Notes under the pieces: generated by a model
Told to the model about the DNA's origin: nothing
The model's database searches: none
The model's input: only the letters and a program-made list of their open reading frames with translations
Shown here: piece after piece, positions 1 to 5,162 of the stretch
Position numbering within the stretch: the first letter of the stretch is position 1
Layout: each line of letters begins with the position of its first letter
Made by a program: the position numbers and the translations under genes
Assembly (NCBI GenBank): GCA_949284615.1
Contig: CASDWL010000051.1
Span: forward strand, 1 to 5,162
Source of the DNA: an uncultured Mycoplasma sp.
GTDB lineage: Bacteria; Bacillota_I; Bacilli_A; Mycoplasmatales; Metamycoplasmataceae
DNA length: 5,162 nucleotides
Direction of reading: 5' to 3'

Positions 1-96
1 AGGATTTTTTATATAAAAAAATCACAACCCCAACCTTTCATAATTTTATTAAGTGTTGCGATTGTAATTACAATTTGGGAATATATTAATTATTAA
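1..96 (+). CDS. Possible C-terminal tail of an unidentified hydrophobic protein (5' end outside window)
   Basis: The first reading frame is open from the window edge to a TAA at 94-96, giving 31 residues. The translation begins RIFYIKKSQPQPF and continues into a hydrophobic run (IILLSVAIVITIW) that could be one membrane helix, ending EYINY. It contains one Trp as TGG (76-78). A basic, Pro-containing loop before a helix faintly recalls the late membrane region of P-type cation ATPases, but such proteins continue well beyond this point, so this is only a guess. The third frame is also open, to position 89, so the frame is not certain. The stop lies inside an AT-only inverted repeat. This could equally be noncoding DNA. 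Confidence 0.25.
   Translation, partial: RIFYIKKSQPQPFIILLSVAIVITIWEYINY
61..74. repeat. 14-base perfect palindrome
   Basis: ATTGTAATTACAAT reads the same on both strands. It lies about 50 bases upstream of the first lipoprotein gene and just before a candidate -35 element. A dimeric regulator could bind such a site, but palindromes of this size are not rare in AT-rich DNA. Only the symmetry itself is seen; an operator role is speculation. Confidence 0.5.
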
Positions 97-102
97 TATA
101 TT
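75..102 (+). promoter_or_regulatory. Candidate promoter of the lipoprotein pair
   Basis: TTGGGA (75-80) matches four of six bases of the -35 consensus. TATATT (97-102), after a 16-base spacer, matches five of six bases of the -10 consensus. Transcription would start near 109, leaving a leader of about 16 bases before the ATG at 125. The region also contains an inverted repeat, so the same bases could instead end the upstream transcript. AT-rich DNA gives many chance -10 matches, so confidence is low. Confidence 0.3.
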
Positions 103-106
103 TTTT
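80..106 (+). terminator. AT-only inverted repeat followed by a T run (weak terminator-like)
   Basis: The arms AATATATTAAT (80-90) and ATTAATATATT (92-102) are perfect reverse complements around a single central T. They are followed by further Ts to 106. As RNA this would be a hairpin of about 9 A-U pairs and a U tract at the end of whatever is transcribed from the left edge. With no G-C pair it would be weak. It overlaps the candidate promoter of the next gene, so the two readings compete. Confidence 0.3.
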
Positions 107-124
107 ATTAAAATTGATTTAATT

Positions 125-967
125 ATGAAAAAATGAAAATTAAAATTTTTAACATCTTTAAGTATTACATTTTTATCTATTCCTGTTATTAGTACTGTTT
201 CTTGTTCATCATCTCTTGAAGCACAACTTAATGATTTATTAAATGATGAAAATTTATTTTCTTTAGAAATTAATGAAATAGCAATTAGACAAGCATTAGG
301 TAAATCAGATAATGATCCAATTTTAATTAAAGATTTATTTGTATCTAATGTATCAGCACCACAAAACAAAAATGTTGTTATTATTAATGAATCTGAAAAA
401 TTAAAATCATGAAATGAAAATTTAAGCATTAACGATGCAGCATCTTTTAGTGTGGTGCCAAAAATTAAAACTATTATCTTTCCATCAATAGATAGCTTAG
501 ATAGTGAAAATAAATTAAACTACATTGAGGTGGTTGTTGATGTTAGTTCAGGACCATATAGCAATAGAACTGTCACAAAGAAATTAGATTTATCAAATAT
601 AAATAATCTAATCGAATCTCCAAATAATTATTTTGACTGATCTGCAGACGAAGAACCAGAAAATAATGTATTTTATAAATGTTTAAGAACTAATATTTTA
701 AATTATTTGAAATATAAATCTATTTCTATAAATGATTCAATGACTATTGATGAGTTAGAAAACCAATTATCAATCAAACTAATAAAAGAAACTAATGATA
801 ATACAATTAATCTTTATCAAAATGATTTATGCATTTCTTTTGATTCAAAACAAGATGGTAAAATTTATTTAAATTTATATTCTAATAGTAAAATTGTTCC
901 AAATAATGATGTAATTAACAATGAAATTTCATTGAAGTTATCATATAAAATTGATGAATTAAAATAA
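125..967 (+). CDS. Predicted surface lipoprotein, 280 residues (genetic code 4)
   Basis: The reading frame runs from ATG at 125 to TAA at 965-967. It is intact only if TGA is read as Trp at 134-136 (W4), 410-412 (W96) and 638-640 (W172). The N-terminus is a lipoprotein signal peptide: basic start MKKWKLK, hydrophobic core to about residue 25, then VISTVSC with the lipid-modified cysteine at C27. The mature protein (28-280) is rich in Asn, Ser, Ile and Asp, with no further membrane segment. It has two more cysteines, C186 and C236, and ends in beta-prone alternating stretches. It should be anchored on the outer face of the cell membrane. I recognise no enzymatic or binding domain, and function is unknown. 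No Shine-Dalgarno sequence precedes the ATG; the start is chosen because it gives a complete signal peptide. The second lipoprotein gene follows after 12 bases, so the two are probably co-transcribed. Confidence 0.9.
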
Positions 968-973
968 AGAGGT
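966..973 (+). promoter_or_regulatory. Ribosome binding site of the second lipoprotein
   Basis: AAAGAGGT starts within the TAA stop of the preceding gene. It sits 6 bases before the ATG at 980 and 9 bases before the second ATG at 983. It is the only good Shine-Dalgarno match before any gene in the window. It suits either of the two tandem ATG codons; spacing to the second is slightly more typical. Confidence 0.7.
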
Positions 974-979
974 ATTACA

Positions 980-1849
980 ATGATGTTGAAAAAAAGATTC
1001 TTGTTAATTATTGCTCCTAGTATATTAATTGCACCATTGAGTGTTATTTCATGTTCTAATAATTTATCTTCTTCTGATGCACAAATAATAATAACTAATA
1101 TAAAAAACAATAATATTTCAGTTTCTATAGATAATAATTCTGTTATCACTAATATATTGGATTTAATAAATGAAAAACTAACATTTACTGTTAATAAATC
1201 AGAAAATCCTTCAGATACAGAATTAAAATATTATGAAGAATTAGAAAATTCTATTAATAATGTGAGTGGTGAAATTATTGATTTTTATTTACCAAAAATT
1301 AATGAAGATATAAATTCATCAGTTTTTATTAAATTTAATAACAATGATAATTTAATATGTGAATTAAGTATAAATAAGATATATCAAAATGGAAAAGAAA
1401 TTAATTTTATAAAAAATTTAACTGAGAGCGAAATTCAATCATTATTATCAGAAAAATTCTCACAAGATTTAAACTTTATTAGCTATTTAAGAAACTTTTT
1501 TAAAAATAATGTAATTGACTCCTATTTAAATGAATATGAATCAAATCAACAAAATGGCAATTCAAATTTTCAATTTTTAGATTATTGGCAAAAAAATGAA
1601 ATGGCAATTATTAATAATTTAAAAAATTACTTAATTAAAATATATCCTCATTATTTTAATAATGAATATTATAAAAATTTATATATAAATATTGAAGCAC
1701 CTAGTGATCAATATGTATCAGAAACTAATAATCAAAAAATAACAATACCTAATATTAAAATATCAACTTCTGATATAGCTCTTTATCCTAATTGTGCTTA
1801 TAATGTTGGTGAATTATCTTTCTTTTATTCTTTACCTATTTTTAAATAA
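980..1849 (+). CDS. Predicted surface lipoprotein, 289 residues
   Basis: Starts at tandem ATG codons (980 and 983) behind a good ribosome binding site and ends at TAA 1847-1849. The signal peptide has a basic start (MMLKKR), a hydrophobic core (residues 7-23) and the lipobox SVISC, placing the lipidated cysteine at C25. The mature part is rich in Asn, Ile, Ser and acidic residues and lacks further membrane helices. Aromatic-rich stretches lie around residues 200-240 (YW at 202-203, several Tyr and Phe). There are two later cysteines, C127 and C272. No TGA occurs inside; its one Trp (W203) is TGG at 1586-1588, unlike its neighbours. I recognise no known domain. It is probably co-transcribed with the lipoprotein gene upstream. 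Its last 25 bases overlap the 3' end of uvrA on the other strand, and no clear terminator follows. Confidence 0.9.
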   Translation: MMLKKRFLLIIAPSILIAPLSVISCSNNLSSSDAQIIITNIKNNNISVSIDNNSVITNILDLINEKLTFTVNKSENPSDTELKYYEELENSINNVSGEIIDFYLPKINEDINSSVFIKFNNNDNLICELSINKIYQNGKEINFIKNLTESEIQSLLSEKFSQDLNFISYLRNFFKNNVIDSYLNEYESNQQNGNSNFQFLDYWQKNEMAIINNLKNYLIKIYPHYFNNEYYKNLYINIEAPSDQYVSETNNQKITIPNIKISTSDIALYPNCAYNVGELSFFYSLPIFK

Positions 1850-4680
1850 TCTTTTAAATATTTACCTGTCAAAGATTTAGATACTTTAGCAACTTCTTCA
1901 GGAGTACCTGTAGCTATTATTGTCCCACCCTTATTTCCTCCATGTGGACCCAGATCTATAATATAATCACATGATTTTATTACATCTAAATTATGTTCAA
2001 TAACTAAAACAGTATCTTTACCATCTACAATTCTATTTAAAATATTTAATAAATTTTGAATATCATAAGAATGTAATCCAGTTGTTGGTTCATCTAAAAC
2101 ATATAATGTTTTACCTGTAGGTTTTTTTTGTAAATAAGTTGCTAATTTTATCCTTTGTGCTTCACCACCGCTTAATGTTGTAGATGATTGACCTAGTTTA
2201 ATATATCCTAATCCAACATCTATTAAACATTGTAATTTATCTCTTATTTTAGAACGATTATTAAAAAACTCAATTGCTTCAGAAATTCTCATATCTAGAA
2301 CATCAGCTATTGATTTTCCTTTATATTTTATTTCAAGAGTCTCATAATTATATCTTTGACCATCACAATGATCACAAGGTATATATACAGATGGTAAAAA
2401 TTGCATTTCAATTTTTATATAGCCATCTCCTTGGCATTTATCACATCTTCCTCCTGGAATATTAAAAGAAAACCTTCCTTTTTCATATCCTCTAGATCTT
2501 GCTAATTCAACATTTGCATATAAATCTCTTATATCATCAAAAACTGAAGTATAAGTTGCAGGATTAGATCTTGGTGTTTTACCAATAGGAGATTGAGATA
2601 TTTTTACAATTTTATCTATATTTAAAGTTCCATTTATTCTAGTAAATTTACCAGGTTTAATACTATTATTATTGATTTGTTTTTCTAAAGCTTTTACTAA
2701 AATTTCATTTACTAAAGTAGATTTCCCACTTCCACTAACACCTGTAACAGCAATAAATTTTCCTAATGGAATTTTAACATCAATATTTTTTAAATTGTTT
2801 TCCTTAGCACCAATGATTTCAATATTATATCCATTCCCTTTTCTTCGTACTTTTGGAACCTTGATTTCCATTTTTTTACTTAAGTATTGACCTGTAATGG
2901 AATTTTTATTTTTCTTGATATCTTCTACAGTACCTATTGCAACTACTTCTCCACCTTTATCTCCTGCTAAAGGTCCAATATCTACTATATAATCTGCTGC
3001 CAATATTGTTTCTTCATCATGTTCTACTACAATTAATGTATTACCTATATCAACCATTTGTTTTAAAACATTAATTAATTTTGTATTATCTGATTGATGC
3101 AATCCTATAGATGGTTCATCTAAAACATATAAAATGCCTGTCAATTTAGATCCAATTTGTGTAGCTAATCTAATTCTTTGCGCTTCACCACCACTTAAAG
3201 TTTCAGCTGTCCTTGTTAATGATAAATATTCTAGTCCTACATTTTTTAAAAATCCTAATCTAGATTCCAATTCTTGAATAATCATTTTAGCAATTTCATT
3301 ATCTTCATTTGATAATTCTAAATTAAAAATTAGATTATATTCTTCCTCTATTGATAATGATGAAAATTCATGAATATTTAACTTTCCAACTTTTACAGCT
3401 AAAGCATATTCATTTAATCTGCAGCCTTTACATTTATCGCATAATGTTTCAGACATAAATCTGCCATATCACTGTCTCATTTCCTCACTTGTTGTTTCTA
3501 GGAATAATCTACCTAACTTAGTAACTAAACCTTCTATTTGAGATTTTCTTAGATGTTTTCTTCCATCTTTTGATATTATTTGGTATTCAATTTCTTCAGT
3601 TGAACCATATTTGATAATGTTCATTTGTTTTGTAGATAAATCTTCAATAGGTTCATTTAAAGAAATGTTGTAATGATTCATTAGACAGATAAATTCTTGT
3701 CAAGATAATGAATCATTATTTTTTGATGAAATACCAGGCATTTTATCTATAGCACCTTCATTAATACTCATTTTTTTATTAGGAATAATTAAATCAATAT
3801 CAGGTTCTATAATAACTCCTAGACCCTTGCATTTACTACACATACCATATGGAGAATTAAATGAAAACAACTTAGTTTCAATCTTAGGCATTTGGAAATC
3901 TCCATGAATGCAAGCAAACTGTTGAGAAAAATTATGAATTTCATTATTATTAATATTTTCTACATCTACAAGACCTTTAGAATATTCTAAAGCAACATTA
4001 ACTGCTTCTGTAATTCTAGATTTATTTTCTTCATTTAAAACTACTCTATCTACAATAATTGATATATTATGTGCTTTATTTTTTTCAATATTAATTTCAT
4101 CATCTAAAGAAAAAATTTGGTCATCAATTTTCACTCTCAAAAAACCGTCTTGTCTTAATTTTTCAAATAAGTGTTTATTAGTACCTTTTTGACCTTTTAC
4201 AATTGGTGAACAAATTAGCAATTTACTCTCCTCTAGTAATTGAAAAATTTGATCAATAATATCTTTTATTTTTTGGGCAGAAATTTCTATTTTATGTTTA
4301 GGACAAAAAGGTTTACCTATTTTGGCAAACAACAATCTTAAATAATCATGAATCTCTGTAATAGTTCCTACTGTAGAACGAGGATTAGCATGAGTAGTTT
4401 TTTGCTCTATACTAATTGCAGGAGACAATCCTTCAATTGAATCAACTTTAGGTTTTTTAGTTCCTCCTAAAAATTGTCTGGCATAAGATGATAAAGAATC
4501 TACATATCTTCTTCTTCCTTCTTCATATATTGTATTAAAAGCTAAAGAGGATTTCCCGCTTCCGCTTAATCCTGTAAAAATAACAAATTTATTTTTAGGA
4601 ATAACTAGAGAAACATTCTTTAAATTATTTTCATTAGCACCTTTAATAGTAATAAAATCACGATTTATATTTTTATTCAT
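1825..4680 (-). CDS. uvrA: Excinuclease ABC subunit A (UvrA), 951 residues, complete
   Basis: UvrA is the ATPase that with UvrB finds bulky DNA lesions and loads UvrB for incision by UvrC in nucleotide excision repair; it works as a cytoplasmic dimer. The gene is continuous if TGA is read as Trp at 3700-3702 (W327) and 3469-3471 (W404), its only Trp codons. Two ABC cassettes are present. The first has Walker [10 protein letters not shown] (37-45), signature LSGGEAQR (495-502) and Walker B LYVLDEP (517-523). The second has GVSGSGKST (647-655), LSGGEAQR (836-843) and LYVLDEP (859-865). A UvrB-binding region lies at about 130-250. Zinc finger 2 is intact (C746, C749, C769, C772). Finger 1 has C257, C281 and C284, but Gly at 260 where the second Cys is expected. 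C126/H129 with C414/C417 may form the third zinc site. Length and C-terminus (TGKYLKDYL) are typical. There is no clear Shine-Dalgarno sequence; the ATG lies 7 bases after the Cys-rich gene, suggesting coupled translation. uvrB is not adjacent. Confidence 0.98.
2086..2106. repeat. 21-base direct repeat inside uvrA, copy in cassette 2
   Basis: This stretch is identical to 3112-3132. On the minus strand both copies encode the Walker B motif (YVLDEP) of the two ABC cassettes of UvrA. It reflects the internal duplication of the protein plus strong codon bias, not a mobile or regulatory repeat. Confidence 0.8.
3112..3132. repeat. 21-base direct repeat inside uvrA, copy in cassette 1
   Basis: Identical to 2086-2106, encoding the Walker B motif of the first ABC cassette. 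The two copies are about 1 kb apart in direct orientation. Confidence 0.8.
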
Positions 4681-4687
4681 GTTATAT

Positions 4688-4867
4688 TTATTTTTTATTA
4701 TTTAACTTATTTTTCATTAATTCTAATGATTTTTTAGCTTGTTCTGAAAGTTCACAACCACATTCATCATTACATACATGATCTGCACATGATTCACATT
4801 CATAATTCTCATTTGGATCTTTTTTATATAAATAATCTTGAGTTTTATTTTGTTCTTTTTTCTTCAT
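4688..4867 (-). CDS. Small cysteine-rich protein, 59 residues, upstream of uvrA
   Basis: Reads from ATG (4867-4865) to TAA (4690-4688), with an in-frame stop at 4879-4877 fixing the start. The protein has three parts. A basic start, MKKKEQNKTQDYLYKKD, comes first. A compact cysteine cluster follows: C24, C27, C32, C36 and C38 with H30 (CESC, CADHVC, DECGC). A predicted charged helix, about residues 40-57, ends in Lys and Asn. It has no signal peptide or membrane segment, so it is probably cytoplasmic. Five Cys and one His in 15 residues suggest metal binding (zinc or iron-sulfur), but I recognise no family. Cysteines are otherwise scarce in this window outside UvrA zinc sites, and the frame ends just 7 bases before uvrA, which supports a real, co-translated gene. 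No Shine-Dalgarno is visible; an AT-only inverted repeat abuts the ATG. A role with UvrA is inference from position only. Confidence 0.75.
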   Translation of the reverse strand: MKKKEQNKTQDYLYKKDPNENYECESCADHVCNDECGCELSEQAKKSLELMKNKLNNKK

Positions 4868-4886
4868 AATATAATTTTATTATATT
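4868..4886. repeat. Perfect inverted repeat abutting the start of the Cys-rich gene
   Basis: On the minus strand the 8-base arms AATATAAT and ATTATATT flank a 3-base AAA centre and end immediately before the ATG at 4867. Each arm holds a TATAAT, one on each strand. If transcribed it could form a weak A-U hairpin next to the start codon. It lacks the U tract of a terminator. Confidence 0.6.
4879..4884 (-). promoter_or_regulatory. Candidate -10 element (TATAAT) for the Cys-rich gene and uvrA
   Basis: A perfect TATAAT on the minus strand ends 11 bases before the ATG at 4867. Transcription would begin about 5 bases before the ATG, giving a nearly leaderless mRNA, which is known in mycoplasmas and would fit the missing Shine-Dalgarno sequence. 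No convincing -35 lies 16-18 bases upstream; the region there is a T run. Read-through from the gene upstream is the alternative. Confidence 0.4.
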
Positions 4887-4911
4887 TACTTATATGTTAT
4901 TTAAAAATTGT

Positions 4912-5162
4912 TTATAAAAAGTTAAACATTACATTTTGGTTTGAATCTATTCTTCACGATCATGATGAAAGCTTAATATTTAAAACAAGAATATCATTTT
5001 TACTAATAACATTATTATTAGTTACATAATCATTTACATATTTAGAATACGTTTGATATTCAACATCAGTTAAATTTAAAATATTATTATTGTAAGCATT
5101 TAATGCTCCATAAATACCATCTTTAATTTTGATTTTGGTATTATTAGTTGATACATCTCAAC
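4912..5162 (-). CDS. C-terminal part of a protein, possibly another surface lipoprotein (5' end outside window)
   Basis: An open frame enters from the right edge and ends at TAA (4914-4912), giving 82 visible residues under code 4. TGA is read as Trp at 5158-5160, 4960-4962 and 4954-4956, the last two giving SSWSWR near the end. Under the standard code the frame would be broken. Composition (Asn, Ile, Tyr, Asp, Ser) resembles the two lipoproteins at the left. The stretch NNNVISKNDILVLNIKLS loosely resembles the end of the first lipoprotein (NNDVINNEISLKLS). No domain is recognised, and the signal peptide, if any, lies outside. It lies 44 bases upstream of the Cys-rich gene on the same strand, so it could share a transcript with that gene and uvrA. 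Confidence 0.65.

Noticed and set aside
3..23. Inverted repeat of T and A runs at the left edge (8-base arms, 5-base loop)
   Set aside because: It is made mostly of homopolymer T and A, has no T tract after it on the plus strand, and is easily expected by chance in such AT-rich DNA.
49..429. 126-codon open frame on the minus strand
   Set aside because: It lies opposite the first lipoprotein, which has a signal peptide and lipobox; the antisense frame shows no recognisable features.
865..1149. 94-codon minus-strand frame with hydrophobic stretches
   Set aside because: It spans the junction of the two lipoprotein genes in antisense; its hydrophobicity comes from the complement of Asn/Lys-rich coding DNA.
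1850..1900. Search for a terminator after the second lipoprotein gene
   Set aside because: Only short TTTAAA-type symmetries are present, with no stable stem followed by a T run.
2274..2890. Two plus-strand open frames (2274-2465 and 2672-2890) inside uvrA
   Set aside because: Both are antisense to highly conserved UvrA segments and are shadows of that gene.
3469..3702. uvrA as a pseudogene split by stop codons
   Set aside because: Both interruptions are TGA, the flanking frames join without shift, all motifs are intact, and another gene in the window needs the same TGA-to-Trp reading.
4838..5029. 63-codon plus-strand hydrophobic open frame
   Set aside because: It runs antisense to the start of the Cys-rich gene and the end of the right-edge protein, both of which make better sense on the minus strand.

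Overview
This window is very AT-rich DNA from a mollicute (Mycoplasma, Ureaplasma or Spiroplasma type). The key evidence is that UGA must be read as tryptophan (genetic code 4). The uvrA gene is continuous and full length (951 residues) only if two in-frame TGA codons are sense. A lipoprotein gene on the left is likewise intact only if three TGA codons are read through. Two clear Ser-Cys lipobox signal peptides on short Lys-rich N-termini, and few recognisable Shine-Dalgarno sequences, fit the same group. I cannot fix the genus from the sequence alone.

Layout. Positions 1-96 may hold the C-terminal tail of an unidentified hydrophobic protein on the + strand; this is weak. AT-only inverted repeats lie at 61-106. 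Positions 125-967 (+) encode a 280-residue lipoprotein. It is followed after 12 bases by a second lipoprotein of 289 residues (980-1849, +), so the two form a two-gene cassette. The second gene converges on uvrA (4680 to 1825, -), and their 3' ends overlap by 25 bases. Just upstream of uvrA, separated by 7 bases, is a 59-residue cysteine-rich protein gene (4688-4867, -). Beyond it, 4912 to the window end (-) is the C-terminal part of another protein, possibly also a surface lipoprotein.

Function. UvrA is the damage-sensing ABC-type ATPase of nucleotide excision repair. Its usual partner uvrB is not next to it here. Instead uvrA is the last gene of a minus-strand unit with the small Cys-rich protein, embedded among probable surface lipoproteins. 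The small Cys-rich gene is the least explained item and the best candidate for something undescribed: a possible metal-binding companion translated together with a zinc-dependent repair protein. That link is inference from gene order only. No RNA genes, insertion sequences, CRISPR arrays or replication origins were seen.
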